From Betaproteobacteria bacterium (GTDB taxonomy: Bacteria > Pseudomonadota > Gammaproteobacteria > Burkholderiales > SG8-41): a stretch of DNA of 48,616 nucleotides. Where the stretch lies: positions 1 through 48,616 of the forward strand of contig CANJQI010000014.1 in assembly GCA_947476215.1 (NCBI GenBank). The letters are read 5' to 3'. The position numbers were made by a program, and so were the translations under genes. The first letter of the stretch is position 1. Each line of letters starts with the position of its first letter. A model generated the notes under the pieces. It made no database searches, had not been told where the DNA came from, and saw nothing but the letters and a program-made list of their open reading frames with translations. This document shows, piece after piece, positions 1 through 8,800 of this stretch.

Positions 1-1958
1 AGTTGTTCCAGTATAGCCGGATTTTCCAGGGTGGATACATCCTGGGTAATTTCCTCGCCTCTGGCTATGGATCGTAGCAGGCGGCGCATGATCTTGCCGG
101 AGCGGGTTTTGGGCAAATTGTCGCCAAAGCGTATGTCCTTGGGTTTGGCGATGGGACCGATTTCCTTGCTCACCCAGTCCTGCAGTTCCTTAACGATTTT
201 TTTGCCTTCTTCGCCCGTGGGCCGCGCGCGTTTGAGCACCACAAAGGCGCAGATCGCCTCACCCGTCAGGTCGTCGGGGCGGCCGACGACGGCGGCTTCC
301 GCCACCAGGTCTTTATTGGCGACCAGCGCTGATTCGATTTCCATCGTCCCCAGGCGGTGACCGGACACATTCAGGACGTCATCGATGCGTCCCATGATGC
401 GGATATAGCCTTCTTCGTCGTACGTCGCACCATCCCCGGCCAGATAAAACTTACCATTGAAATCATCGGGATAGTAAGTCTTCTTAAAGCGCTCCGGGTC
501 ACCCCAGATGGTGCGCAGCATGGATGGCCACGGTTTCTTTATCACCAATATGCCGCCTTTGCCCCTGCCCACCGACACCCCGGTTTCGTCGACAATATCG
601 GCGATAACGCCGGGCAGTGGAAACGTTGCCGAACCGGGCTTGGTCGGGGTCGCGCCGGGCAACGGCGTGATCATGTGGCCGCCGGTTTCGGTTTGCCACC
701 AGGTATCGACGATGGGGCAGCGGCCGCCGCCCACGGTTTCGTGATACCAGATCCATGCTTCGGGGTTGATGGGCTCGCCTACGGTGCCGAGGATACGTAG
801 GCTTTGAAGGTTGTATTTCCTGGGCAGATCGCCACCGGCCTTGATCAGTGAACGGATGGCGGTGGGTGCGGTGTAGAAAACGCTAACCTTATGGTCCTGT
901 ATCATTTTCCAGAAGCGTCCGGCGTCGGGATAAACCGGCACGCCTTCGAACACAACCTCGGTGGCGCCACAGGCGAGCGGGCCGTAGCATACGTAAGAGT
1001 GTCCAGTGACCCAGCCCACGTCGGCGGTGCACCAAAACACGTCCGCCGGCTTGTAGTCGAAGGTCCACTTCATGGTCAGTATGGTCCACAGCAGATAGCC
1101 GGCGGTCGAGTGCTGTATGCCCTTGGGCTTGCCGGTTGAACCGGAGGTGTAAAGAATAAACAGCGGGTGCTCGGCGTCTACCCAGGTCGGCTCGCAGGTA
1201 TCGGGCTGCCCCGCGACGAGATCGTGCAGCCACACGTCGCGTTCCGGTTGCCACGCGATGCTGCTGCCGCTGCGCTTATAGACGACGACGGTCTTGATCG
1301 ATTCGCAGCCACCCAGCGCGAGCGCCTCGTCGACAGCTGACTTCAGGGGAATTTCTTTGCCACCACGAAACTGGCCATCAGCGGTCAGCACCGCGATCGC
1401 GCCGGCGTCCATGATACGGTCCTGCAGGCTCTTGGCCGAAAAACCGCCGAATACCACCGAGTGTATGGCACCTATACGCGCGCAGGCCTGCATGCATGCC
1501 ACGGCTTCGATAGACATCGGCATGTAGACGATGACGCGATCGCCGCTTTTGATGCCGCGCGCCTTCAGTCCGTTGGCCATCGCGCACACGCGGTGATAGA
1601 GCGCCTGGTAGGTGATGGTGGTGACCTTGCCGTCATCCGCCTCGAATATCAGCGCGGTTTTTCCGGGCTGCGACTGCAAATGGCGGTCGAGGCAGTTGTA
1701 GGACGCATTGATCTTGCCGTCCTCGAACCATTTGAAAAACGGTGCGTTCGATTCGTCCAGAACCCGCGTAAACGGCTGCCGCCACAACAGGTGCTCGCGC
1801 GCGAGGCGTGCCCAGAATCCGGTGTAGTCCTTCTCCGCCTCGGCGCACAGCGCGCGATAGGCGTCCATGCCGGAAATATTGGCTTGTTTGACGAAATCCG
1901 AAGCCGGCGTGAATACGCGCGTTTCGCTCAGGACGGACTCTATGGTTTGATCAGACAT
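1..1958 (-). CDS. acs: Acetyl-CoA synthetase, 3' end cut by window edge
   Basis: AMP-forming acetate-CoA ligase, which activates acetate to acetyl-CoA through acetyl-AMP in the cytoplasm. The ORF track misses it because it runs off the window, but the reverse strand reads continuously from ATG at 1958 ([13 protein letters not shown]). Visible motifs are the adenylate-forming P-loop [11 protein letters not shown], the acetyl-CoA synthetase block [17 protein letters not shown], the hinge region [16 protein letters not shown], and [11 protein letters not shown] near the C-terminus, whose last Lys is the catalytic and acetylation-regulated residue of the family. About 652 codons are present, so only the last few residues are missing. 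GGAGAAACC precedes the start. It is transcribed away from ffs. Identity is very secure from the motifs. Confidence 0.97.
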   Translation of the reverse strand, partial: MSDQTIESVLSETRVFTPASDFVKQANISGMDAYRALCAEAEKDYTGFWARLAREHLLWRQPFTRVLDESNAPFFKWFEDGKINASYNCLDRHLQSQPGKTALIFEADDGKVTTITYQALYHRVCAMANGLKARGIKSGDRVIVYMPMSIEAVACMQACARIGAIHSVVFGGFSAKSLQDRIMDAGAIAVLTADGQFRGGKEIPLKSAVDEALALGGCESIKTVVVYKRSGSSIAWQPERDVWLHDLVAGQPDTCEPTWVDAEHPLFILYTSGSTGKPKGIQHSTAGYLLWTILTMKWTFDYKPADVFWCTADVGWVTGHSYVCYGPLACGATEVVFEGVPVYPDAGRFWKMIQDHKVSVFYTAPTAIRSLIKAGGDLPRKYNLQSLRILGTVGEPINPEAWIWYHETVGGGRCPIVDTWWQTETGGHMITPLPGATPTKPGSATFPLPGVIADIVDETGVSVGRGKGGILVIKKPWPSMLRTIWGDPERFKKTYYPDDFNGKFYLAGDGATYDEEGYIRIMGRIDDVLNVSGHRLGTMEIESALVANKDLVAEAAVVGRPDDLTGEAICAFVVLKRARPTGEEGKKIVKELQDWVSKEIGPIAKPKDIRFGDNLPKTRSGKIMRRLLRSIARGEEITQDVSTLENPAILEQ

Positions 1959-2109
1959 GCGGTTTCTCCAGTTTGCGGACTATCCGCGGTGGCATCATAG
2001 AATAAAGACCTACTGGCGTGTTCGTAAGTCTCGCAGTTTGGCCCGACTACGGGCATAATAGCGCCGTGCCTGTGGTGGTTCATTGCCGCAGGCCAATAGC
2101 TACACATAT

Positions 2110-2207
2110 GGCGGGCCCCCCCGCATTGCATGTTAGTGAACCTGGTCAGGTCCGGAAGGAAGCAGCCAAAACTATTCTCTGCAAGTGCCGGGGACAAGGC
2201 TCGCCTC
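2110..2207 (+). ncRNA. ffs: Signal recognition particle 4.5S RNA
   Basis: RNA component of the bacterial signal recognition particle, which binds Ffh and targets nascent membrane proteins. The universally conserved domain IV is seen directly: GGTCAGGTCCGGAAGGAAGC, followed by AGCC. The outer ends pair: GGCGGGCC at 2110-2117 is complementary to GGCTCGCC at 2198-2205 with one G-U pair. The ~97-nt size fits the short proteobacterial form. The position just upstream of the dnaX region agrees with other betaproteobacteria. Exact ends are inferred from the closing helix and may be off by a few nucleotides. No clear -35/-10 pair was identified. Confidence 0.95.
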
Positions 2208-2247
2208 CAAATTTTATTGTGAAATCAAATAGATAGCGCAATCTTAA

Positions 2248-2814
2248 ATGAAGGTGTTTACCGTGGGAAAACTCAGATTACTGATCGTAGTTTGTGCACT
2301 TGCGGCAAGTCCGTCGGTATCCGCAGTGGATGGTCTGGCGCTCGAGTTTGGTCATTCGGATTCGTCCAACGCCAGCGTTAATCTGTTTCGTGCGAGTGCA
2401 CAGTGGGACTGGAAAAAGAAACTGATCGACATCGGAAGCTGGCACCTCGGCGGGTATTGGGAGACCGATTTTGCCTACTGGGACAACAACAGCGTGGCCA
2501 AGTCGAATGACAGAATACTTGAAGTCGGGATTACGCCGGTGTTGCGCCTGCAGCCAAACAATTTGACCGGCGTCAGCGTCTATGCCGAACTCGGCGTTGG
2601 TTTTCATCTCATATCAAATACCTCGCTGAATGCGCAGCGCCAGTTTGGCAGCGCGTTCCAATTTGGCGATCACGTGGGTGCGGGCGTACGTTTCGGTGAC
2701 AAAGGACAATACGACATAGGCTATCGTTACCAGCATCTGTCGAATGCCGGCATCAAGGGCCCCAACCAAGGTATCAACTTCCATCTGCTGCGCCTGCAGT
2801 ACCATTTGCAGTAA
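2248..2814 (+). CDS. PagL-like lipid A 3-O-deacylase (acyloxyacyl hydrolase family)
   Basis: Small outer-membrane beta-barrel enzyme family that removes the 3-O acyl chain of lipid A. The 188-residue product has a signal peptide (hydrophobic LLIVVCALAASPSVSA, cleavage likely after SA) and the diagnostic C-terminal block YRYQHLSNAGIKGPN, containing the catalytic H-x-S pair (H163, S165). The residue 14 after the His, Glu140 in the Pseudomonas aeruginosa enzyme as I recall it, is Asn here (N177). The ATG at 2248 has no evident ribosome site; the in-frame GTG at 2263 has AAGGTG 6 nt upstream and may be the true start, leaving the signal peptide intact. The gene stands alone between ffs and dnaX. 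Confidence 0.85.
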   Translation: MKVFTVGKLRLLIVVCALAASPSVSAVDGLALEFGHSDSSNASVNLFRASAQWDWKKKLIDIGSWHLGGYWETDFAYWDNNSVAKSNDRILEVGITPVLRLQPNNLTGVSVYAELGVGFHLISNTSLNAQRQFGSAFQFGDHVGAGVRFGDKGQYDIGYRYQHLSNAGIKGPNQGINFHLLRLQYHLQ

Positions 2815-2827
2815 GCTGGAAACCGTT

Positions 2828-2950
2828 GGCGGTAAGGGGTGAGCGGTAAGGGGTAGATATATGGTCGGAGAGCTGAATGTCGTGCGGTTGCGATTTGACT
2901 GCTTACCCCTCACCGCTTACCGCTAACCATTTACCACTAACGAACTCACC
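2828..2950. repeat. Inverted arrays of degenerate 7-bp repeats upstream of dnaX
   Basis: Arm 1 (2828-2855) reads as heptads of the type AGNGGTR repeated about four times. Arm 2 (2902-2950) read on the other strand is a run of about six heptads of type NGGTRAG. The segment 2829-2850 can pair with 2902-2923 at 20 of 22 positions, giving a long hairpin with a ~50-nt loop directly ahead of the dnaX GTG start. The arrays could act as a terminator or cruciform; function unknown. Related heptads occur at 4842-4950 and, with a different heptad, at 20319-20373. Confidence 0.8.
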
Positions 2951-4501
2951 GTGACTCAAGTCCTCGCCCGCAAATGGCGGCCCAAGACTTTCAGCGAACT
3001 GGTAGGCCAGGAGCATGTGGTCAGGGCGTTGACCAATGCGCTGCAGCAGCAGCGCCTGCACCACGCCTATCTGTTTACGGGTACGCGTGGCGTTGGCAAA
3101 ACGACGTTGGCGCGCATCATCGCCAAAGCACTCAATTGCGTAACGGGCGTGACCGCGGAACCGTGCGGCAAGTGCCCGGCGTGCATGGAAATCGATGCCG
3201 GCCGCTTTGTCGATCTGATCGAACTCGACGCCGCGTCGAATACCCAGGTCGATAATATGCGCGACCTGCTCGAAAACGCGCTGTACGCACCGACCAGCGG
3301 GCGATTCAAGGTCTATATCATCGACGAAGTGCACATGCTTTCGCGATCCGCATTCAACGCGATGCTGAAAACGCTGGAGGAACCGCCCGGTCACGTCAAG
3401 TTCGTGCTTGCGACGACTGATCCGCAGAAGATACCGGTGACGGTCCTGTCGAGGTGTCTGCAGTTCAATCTGAAGCAGATTCCACAGCAGCAGATCAAAC
3501 AGCAGTTGAAAAAAATACTCGAGCTGGAAGGTCTGCAAGGCGAAGATGCAGCACTGAATCTGCTGGCGCGCGCCGCGCGCGGCAGCATGCGCGACAGCCT
3601 GAGCCTGCTGGATCAGGCAATTGCGCACGGCGCGGGTCGTGTCGAGCAGCAGGCGGTGCGCGCCATGCTGGGCACGGTCGGGCATGAATACCTGCATGAA
3701 ATTTTAAACGCCCTGCAACAGCACGACGGGGCTGCAATGATCGCGATTGCCGATCGCATGGTGGAACACAGTCAGTCTTTTGAAGCGGCGTTACTCGATC
3801 TCGCGACGTTGTGGCACCGCATAGCACTCGCTCAGACCGTTCCGGAAGCGATCGCGGACGATGATCCGGAGGCTGCCGCCATCAAGCAATTCGCATCGGG
3901 ATTCGATGCGGAAGAAGTTCAGCTGATGTATCAGATCGTTCTTCATGGACGCAACGATATCGGACTGGCACCGGACGATTACGCCGGTTTCACCATGGTG
4001 CTGATGCGCATGCTTGCGTTTGCCCCCGAGCGCGGTGACGGAAAGGCGCGGAAGTCCGTGCCTGCTGCGCGACCTGTGGCGGTTTTGGATTCGGCAGCGC
4101 CGGTATTAAAAAAAAAGCTGATTGACGGCGACTGGGTCGCATTGGTGCAAAAGCTGTCGCTGTCCGGCATGGAGCGCATGCTCGCACACAACTGCGAACT
4201 CGTGTCACGACAGGAGGGACGCATCGAGTTGCGCGTGCCGCACAGTCAGCGTCACCTCAACGACCGCGCGTATCAGGACAGGTTCAGGCTGGCACTGGAA
4301 CAGCACCTTGGAACCAAGATACAGCTAGACATCTCCATCGGTGAGAGCAAGGGCAATACGGTGGCGGAAGTCCGCAGTCGCGACGATCAAAAACAGTTGG
4401 ATGCGGCAAAGGTGGCGATAAATCAAGACCCCTTCGTCCGCGATTTGCGCGACAATCTGGACGCCCGCGTGGTGTCGTCGACAATTAAGCCGCTGAAATA
4501 G
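2951..4501 (+). CDS. dnaX: DNA polymerase III subunits tau and gamma
   Basis: Clamp-loader ATPase of the replicative polymerase. The N-terminus has Walker A GTRGVGKTT, a four-Cys zinc module (C..CGKCPAC), Walker B IIDEVHML, the SRC sensor block SRCLQFNL and domain III. The C-terminal part (about residues 395-516) resembles tau domain V, with a SQRHLNDR motif, which contacts the alpha subunit. At 516 residues it is shorter than E. coli tau (643), mainly through a short linker. The start is GTG; the 3' end is followed 15 nt later by ybaB in an apparent operon. A nine-A tract at codons 386-389 gives a probable route to a shorter gamma product (separate entry). Confidence 0.97.
   Translation: MTQVLARKWRPKTFSELVGQEHVVRALTNALQQQRLHHAYLFTGTRGVGKTTLARIIAKALNCVTGVTAEPCGKCPACMEIDAGRFVDLIELDAASNTQVDNMRDLLENALYAPTSGRFKVYIIDEVHMLSRSAFNAMLKTLEEPPGHVKFVLATTDPQKIPVTVLSRCLQFNLKQIPQQQIKQQLKKILELEGLQGEDAALNLLARAARGSMRDSLSLLDQAIAHGAGRVEQQAVRAMLGTVGHEYLHEILNALQQHDGAAMIAIADRMVEHSQSFEAALLDLATLWHRIALAQTVPEAIADDDPEAAAIKQFASGFDAEEVQLMYQIVLHGRNDIGLAPDDYAGFTMVLMRMLAFAPERGDGKARKSVPAARPVAVLDSAAPVLKKKLIDGDWVALVQKLSLSGMERMLAHNCELVSRQEGRIELRVPHSQRHLNDRAYQDRFRLALEQHLGTKIQLDISIGESKGNTVAEVRSRDDQKQLDAAKVAINQDPFVRDLRDNLDARVVSSTIKPLK
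4108..4126 (+). promoter_or_regulatory. Putative dnaX A9 slippery site producing gamma
   Basis: Nine consecutive A residues (4108-4116) follow TT and precede GCTGATTGA, reading TTA AAA AAA AAG CTG in the tau frame. A -1 shift gives K-K-K-A-D then TGA; a +1 shift gives K-K-S then TGA, so both alternative frames stop within a few codons. The truncated product would be about 389-391 residues and retains domains I-III. E. coli uses A-AAA-AAG with ribosomal frameshifting and Thermus uses an A9 tract with transcriptional slippage at the equivalent place (family knowledge). Which mechanism acts here cannot be told from sequence. Confidence 0.7.
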
Positions 4502-4516
4502 CGAAAGGAGTCCGAT

Positions 4517-4840
4517 ATGAAAGGTAGTCTGGCAGGGATAATGAAGCAGGCGCAGCAGATGCAGGAGAACATGAAGCGCATGCAGGAGCAACTGGCGATC
4601 GTCGAAGTTGAAGGGCAGTCGGGTGCGGGCATGGTCAAAGTGACAATGACCTGCCGGCACGATGTCAAACGAGTGTCTATCGACGACAGCTTGCTCAAAG
4701 ACGACAAGGACATGCTCGAAGATCTGATCGCGGCTGCGATCAATGACGCCGTGCGGCGGGTTGAGGTAACGGTACAGGAGAAGATGGGAGGCATGACCGC
4801 CGGACTGGGTTTGCCGCCGGGCTTTAAAATGCCGTTCTAA
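4517..4840 (+). CDS. ybaB: YbaB/EbfC family nucleoid-associated protein
   Basis: Small DNA-binding protein that forms a dimer with a tweezer-like fold and associates with the nucleoid. The 107 residues match the family in length and in layout: an N-terminal helix rich in Met and Gln ([15 protein letters not shown]), the core with [10 protein letters not shown], and a C-terminal [16 protein letters not shown] tail. AAAGGAG precedes the ATG. It lies between dnaX and recR, the usual conserved order, and is probably transcribed with dnaX. The precise cellular role of the family is unsettled. Confidence 0.96.
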   Translation: MKGSLAGIMKQAQQMQENMKRMQEQLAIVEVEGQSGAGMVKVTMTCRHDVKRVSIDDSLLKDDKDMLEDLIAAAINDAVRRVEVTVQEKMGGMTAGLGLPPGFKMPF

Positions 4841-4841
4841 A

Positions 4842-4950
4842 GGCGGTAAGTGGTTAACGGTAAGCGGTGAGCAGGCAGCGGTAAGCTGCGGAGCGTGCCC
4901 TGAAGTTGACCGCTCACAACTCACGATTCACCCGTCACCAATTACCGCAG
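4842..4950. repeat. Degenerate 7-bp repeat arrays between ybaB and recR
   Basis: Heptads of the form CGGTAAG / TGGTTAA / CGGTGAG run from about 4843 to 4893, and a complementary set (NGGTRAN on the reverse strand) from about 4908 to 4950. This is the same repeat type and same inverted layout as at 2828-2950, so it flanks both sides of the dnaX-ybaB pair. No open reading frame crosses it. The recR ribosome site is not obvious, so the array may lie in its leader. Confidence 0.75.
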
Positions 4951-4954
4951 TTCG

Positions 4955-5560
4955 ATGAAAAGTCCTTCCTCTCTAGAAGCATTGATAGAAGCGCTGCGCT
5001 GTCTTCCCGGCGTCGGGCCCAAGTCGGCGCAGCGCATGGCCTATCATCTGCTGCAGCGCGATCAGGCTGGCGCGTCGCGTCTGGCGGCGGCCCTCGGCCG
5101 ATCCCTGGAAGTCATACGGCACTGCGAACGGTGCAATACCTACACCGAGGAACAGATTTGCGTGCTTTGCCGCTCCGCGCGCCGCGATGCGCACAGCCTG
5201 TGCGTGGTAGAAACGCCGGCGGATATGCTGATGATGGAACAGGCGGAGTGTTACCATGGGTTGTACTTTGTGCTGATGGGCAGATTGTCGCCGCTGGACA
5301 GAATAGGGCCCAGAGACATACATTTGGACCGACTGCTCAAGCGTGCGGAAGACGGACTGGTGCGGGAGGTTATCGTGGCGACAAATTTTACTGTGGAAGG
5401 CGAAGCGACCGCGCATTACATCAGCGAGTTATTGCTGGTGCGCGGGCTCAAGGTCAGCCGTATCGCGCGCGGCCTTCCGGTCGGAGGCGAGCTCGAACAC
5501 GTGGACAGCGGCACACTCGCGCAGGCGGTATTTGAACGCCGCGCGGTTGAACCCTCCTGA
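4955..5560 (+). CDS. recR: Recombination mediator protein RecR
   Basis: RecFOR-pathway protein that helps load RecA on gapped DNA. The 201 residues match the family length. Visible in order: a helix-hairpin-helix ([17 protein letters not shown]), a four-Cys zinc module ([16 protein letters not shown]), and a Toprim domain with [12 protein letters not shown] and later [15 protein letters not shown]. The ATG follows the heptad array without a clear Shine-Dalgarno sequence. It is third in the dnaX-ybaB-recR order and ends 3 nt before rluB, suggesting coupled translation with that gene. Confidence 0.97.
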   Translation: MKSPSSLEALIEALRCLPGVGPKSAQRMAYHLLQRDQAGASRLAAALGRSLEVIRHCERCNTYTEEQICVLCRSARRDAHSLCVVETPADMLMMEQAECYHGLYFVLMGRLSPLDRIGPRDIHLDRLLKRAEDGLVREVIVATNFTVEGEATAHYISELLLVRGLKVSRIARGLPVGGELEHVDSGTLAQAVFERRAVEPS

Positions 5561-5563
5561 TCT

Positions 5564-6439
5564 ATGCCTAAAGTTACCAAGCCGCGCCCGCCGCAGCAGT
5601 CCCGTTCGGGGCGCTCGCCGGCGCCGCGCGTGCGCAAGGAGGTTCGCGGGAAACCGATACTGCCTGAGGAATCCGCCGACACTCAAAAGCTGCACAAGGT
5701 TTTGGCGCAGACCGGCCTGGGCTCGCGGCGCAGCATGGAAACGTGGATCACCGAAGGCAAAGTTACCGTAAACGGCGCGCCTGCAAAACTCGGCATGCGG
5801 GTGGGCGCGCAGGACCAGATCAAGATCGACGGACGTCTGATACGCGTACATGCTGTGAGCCGTCCGCCACGGGTGTTGCTCTATCATAAGCCGGAAGGCG
5901 AAATCGTCAGCCGCGATGATCCCAAGGGACGCCCCAGTGTGTTTGCGAGCCTGCCCGCTGTGAGCGGCGGCAAGTGGATATCCATCGGCAGGCTGGATTT
6001 CAACACCTGCGGACTGCTGATATTCACGACATCCGGCGCGATGGCGAATCGGATGATGCATCCGCGCTTTGAGGTCGAGCGTGAGTACGCAGTGCGCGTC
6101 ATGGGAAAACTGCTGCCGCAGCATATGAGCCAGTTGACCGAAGGCGTGGAACTCGACGACGGCGTCGCGTATTGTGAGAGCGCGGAACTGCGGGGCGGGG
6201 AGGGCGCCAATCAATGGTGCCACGTGGTGCTGAAAGACGGACGCAACCGGGTGGTGCGGCGCTTGTTCGAAAAACTGGGCTTCATGGTGAGCCGCTTGAT
6301 GCGTGTTCGCTATGGACCGATGGAGCTGCCGCCGCGCGTCAATCGCGGAAAATACCGCGAACTCAGTGCCGAAGAGGTCGCAAAGTTGCAGTCCTGGCTG
6401 GGCGCGTCGCCGCCGCCGCAGCCGCGCGTGCCGCGCTAA
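5564..6439 (+). CDS. rluB: 23S rRNA pseudouridine synthase, RluB type
   Basis: Isomerises a uridine in 23S rRNA to pseudouridine (position 2605 in E. coli for RluB). After a basic, Pro-rich N-terminal extension of about 45 residues comes an S4 RNA-binding domain (KVLAQTGLGSRRSMETWI) and the RsuA/RluB catalytic core with GRLDFNTCGLL, whose Asp is the nucleophile, and the late NRVVRRLFEKLG block. RluB is chosen over RluE/RluF from the S4 domain and overall length; the exact target uridine is inferred. It overlaps the 3' end of prmB, on the other strand, by 77 bp. Confidence 0.88.
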   Translation: MPKVTKPRPPQQSRSGRSPAPRVRKEVRGKPILPEESADTQKLHKVLAQTGLGSRRSMETWITEGKVTVNGAPAKLGMRVGAQDQIKIDGRLIRVHAVSRPPRVLLYHKPEGEIVSRDDPKGRPSVFASLPAVSGGKWISIGRLDFNTCGLLIFTTSGAMANRMMHPRFEVEREYAVRVMGKLLPQHMSQLTEGVELDDGVAYCESAELRGGEGANQWCHVVLKDGRNRVVRRLFEKLGFMVSRLMRVRYGPMELPPRVNRGKYRELSAEEVAKLQSWLGASPPPQPRVPR

Positions 6440-7343
6440 TCAAATCGTCACGGTAGAGCAGGAACACGCAGTCATCGCCGGCGCTGGTCTGCAGCCATAC
6501 AAACGGATGGTGCGGAAAGGCGCGTTCGAGCTGTCGTCTATGATGGCCGACTTCCACGACCAGCACGCCGTCATCCGCCAGATGGTCGCTTGCCTGGCGC
6601 AATATCGTGCGCACCGCGTCGAAACCATCTTTTCCGCTGGCTAACGCGAGGCGTGGTTCATGCCGATATTCCGTCGGCAATCTGCGCATCGCCACGTCAC
6701 TCACATAGGGCGGATTCGCGATAATCAGATCGTAAGCATTGGACTTTACGTTTAAAAACATATCCGACTCAGTCAGCCGTATGCGCTGCCCGAGACGGTA
6801 AGCTCTAACATTCATGGCTGCTACCGCAAGCGCATCGATTGAGATATCGACTGCGTCAACCTGTGCCTTGGAAAACGTCTTGGCGAGCAGGACCGCCAAG
6901 CAACCGGATCCGGTGCAAAGGTCTAGCGTGCGCCGAATAGCCGCAGGCCGTCTGATCCATGGCGCAAGTTTTTCGCGCAGCAGTTCGGCAATAAAGGAAC
7001 GCGGCACGATGACGCGCTCGTCGACGTAAAACCGAAAGTCCCCCAGCCAGGCTTCGCGTGTCAGGTAGGCGGCCGGAACACGCCGGCGTATGCGTTCACC
7101 AACCAGCCGCGACACACGCTGCTGTTCGGCATCGGTGATCTTGCGCGACAGTAAAGGCGCCAGCTTGTCGAGCGGCAACCGCAATGCATGCAGGGTCAGA
7201 TAGACCGCTTCATCCCATGCGTTAGTGGTGCCATGCCCGTATGCGAGTTTGCTCCGTGCAAGCCGCATGTATGCCGCGTTCACGACGAATTCCAGCGTTG
7301 TGGCCTGTTTTTTCAATGAACGGAGGCGTTGCAACTCAGGCAC
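6363..7343 (-). CDS. prmB: 50S ribosomal protein L3 glutamine methyltransferase
   Basis: SAM-dependent N5-glutamine methyltransferase that modifies ribosomal protein uL3. It has the PrmB-type N-terminal domain, SAM motif I DLCTGSGCLAVLLA, acidic motif VDAVDIS, and the catalytic NPPY (ANPPYVSDVAM). The alternative is the release-factor enzyme PrmC; the N-terminal region and the YRHEPRLALASGKDG block favour PrmB. The last ~25 residues are an Ala/Arg-rich tail encoded in DNA overlapping rluB, probably a by-product of convergent overlap. The start is a GTG. It lies downstream of pilU on the same strand. Confidence 0.9.
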   Translation of the reverse strand: MPELQRLRSLKKQATTLEFVVNAAYMRLARSKLAYGHGTTNAWDEAVYLTLHALRLPLDKLAPLLSRKITDAEQQRVSRLVGERIRRRVPAAYLTREAWLGDFRFYVDERVIVPRSFIAELLREKLAPWIRRPAAIRRTLDLCTGSGCLAVLLAKTFSKAQVDAVDISIDALAVAAMNVRAYRLGQRIRLTESDMFLNVKSNAYDLIIANPPYVSDVAMRRLPTEYRHEPRLALASGKDGFDAVRTILRQASDHLADDGVLVVEVGHHRRQLERAFPHHPFVWLQTSAGDDCVFLLYRDDLISAARAAAAAATRPARTATLRPLRH

Positions 7344-7374
7344 GTGCCGGTCGCCCAGTGGCGTCAGCAGCCGG

Positions 7375-8550
7375 CTACACCATGTCCAGATTGAGTTTTA
7401 TACTGCTCAAATCATCGGCAGCGCCGGACGCAGGGCCGGAGGGCTGGGAGCCTGATTTGTCGTCTTTTGCGAGCGGCGTGAAGTTGGGGGTTTGGCCGGC
7501 ATTGTTAATCAGCCAGTGCAGGTTGGTTGCCGAGTCCGCGTTGGAGAGCGCATCTTCAATAGTGATTTGGCCACTCTTGTAGAGGTGGTATAGCGCCTGC
7601 TCGAAAGTCTGGCTGCCTGGTGCCAGGCTTTGTTCCATGGCGTCCTTGATCTGGCCCATTTCACCATTTTTAATCAGCTCTGCAATGTGCGCAGTATTGA
7701 GCATGATTTCCACTGCTGGCACGCGCCCGCCGCCCTTGGCGCGCACCAGCCGCTGCGAAATCACGCATTTGAGACTGATGGCGAGGTCGGCGAGCAGCGC
7801 CTCGCGAGCTTCGCGCGGGAAAAAATTGATGATGCGGTTCAGGGCGTGATAGCTGTTGTTGGCGTGCAGCGTGGACAAACACAGGTGCCCCGTCTGCGCG
7901 AACAGCATGGCGCTCTGCAGTGTGGACTTTTCACGTATCTCGCCTATCATCAGCAAGTCAGGTGCCTCGCGCATGGCGCTGATCAGCGCATTTTCGTATG
8001 AACGCGTATCGATGCCGACTTCGCGCTGGTTGACGATAGACTTCTTATGCTTATAGATAAACTCCATGGGATCCTCGATGGTGAGGATATGTCCCGGATG
8101 CGTAGCGTTGCGGTAGTCGATCATGGCTGCCATGGATGACGATTTGCCGGATCCGGTGGAGCCGACGATCAGTATCATGCCGAGCTTCTCCATCACCAGA
8201 GTCTTGAGCACCTCGGGCAGTTTGAGTTCTTCAAGCGAGGGTATATCGGGCTTGATATAACGAATAACCATCGCCACGGCACCGCGCTGACGGAATACAT
8301 TGAGTCGAAAACTGCCGAGATTGGCGCGACCGACTCCAAAGTTCATTTCCAGAGTCTGTTCGTATCCCTTGATCTGCTCCTCGTTCATCACTTCATAGGC
8401 GATTTTCTTGACCATCGCCGGGTCGAGTATCTGCGAATTCACTGGCATGACCCGGCCGCTTATTTTGATCTGTACGGGAGCACCGGCAGTGAAAAACATG
8501 TCGGACGCCTGCTTTTCGGCCATGAGGTTGAATAGAGGATCAAGAAACAT
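7375..8550 (-). CDS. pilU: Type IV pilus retraction ATPase, PilU type
   Basis: Secretion-type hexameric ATPase that assists PilT in pilus depolymerisation for twitching motility. The 391-residue product has Walker A VGSTGSGKSS, an Asp box (TIEDPMEFI), Walker B (PDLLMIGEI) and a His box (TGHLCLSTLHANN). Length and the start FLDPLFNLMAEKQASDMFF resemble PilU more than PilT. I use ATG at 8550, which has GGAG six nt upstream, rather than the TTG at 8556 in the track. No other pilus gene is in the window. A structured 250-bp non-coding leader precedes it. Confidence 0.92.
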   Translation of the reverse strand: MFLDPLFNLMAEKQASDMFFTAGAPVQIKISGRVMPVNSQILDPAMVKKIAYEVMNEEQIKGYEQTLEMNFGVGRANLGSFRLNVFRQRGAVAMVIRYIKPDIPSLEELKLPEVLKTLVMEKLGMILIVGSTGSGKSSSMAAMIDYRNATHPGHILTIEDPMEFIYKHKKSIVNQREVGIDTRSYENALISAMREAPDLLMIGEIREKSTLQSAMLFAQTGHLCLSTLHANNSYHALNRIINFFPREAREALLADLAISLKCVISQRLVRAKGGGRVPAVEIMLNTAHIAELIKNGEMGQIKDAMEQSLAPGSQTFEQALYHLYKSGQITIEDALSNADSATNLHWLINNAGQTPNFTPLAKDDKSGSQPSGPASGAADDLSSIKLNLDMV

Positions 8551-8556
8551 TGCCAA

Positions 8557-8800
8557 CTCCGTTCTTCAGCGAGTGATCTGCGATTAACCGGCCCTTCCGC
8601 CGTGCGGCGTAGTGTGCGAGGGCGTTCCGTCGCCCGGATTATTGACGCCAGTTACGTTAAGCCTGACCTCGGGTGGAGTCGCGTAACGACAACCACCTCG
8701 TAACGTGCTGAGATTACGAACAGGCTAAAGGCCATTCTGCCAATTTTTGAAAGACTTGGAAAGGGAATTAAAGCAAGTCCATCAAGATGTGTGCAATTCC
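8557..8800. other. Non-coding gap between dapD and pilU with several stem-loops
   Basis: This 244-bp gap has no convincing ORF. It contains several dyads: CGCC/GGCG around 8598-8609, GGGCG/CGCCC at 8620-8635, and a compound hairpin GGTGG-a-GTCG-CGTAA-CGAC-aa-CCACC at 8672-8697. The element GTAACG or its complement recurs three times between about 8651 and 8705. It probably holds the dapD transcript end and the pilU promoter and leader. I recognise no known riboswitch. Confidence 0.55.

Noticed and set aside
2828-4950. Repeat arrays as a CRISPR
   Set aside because: Units are 7 bp, contiguous and degenerate, without spacers; no cas genes.
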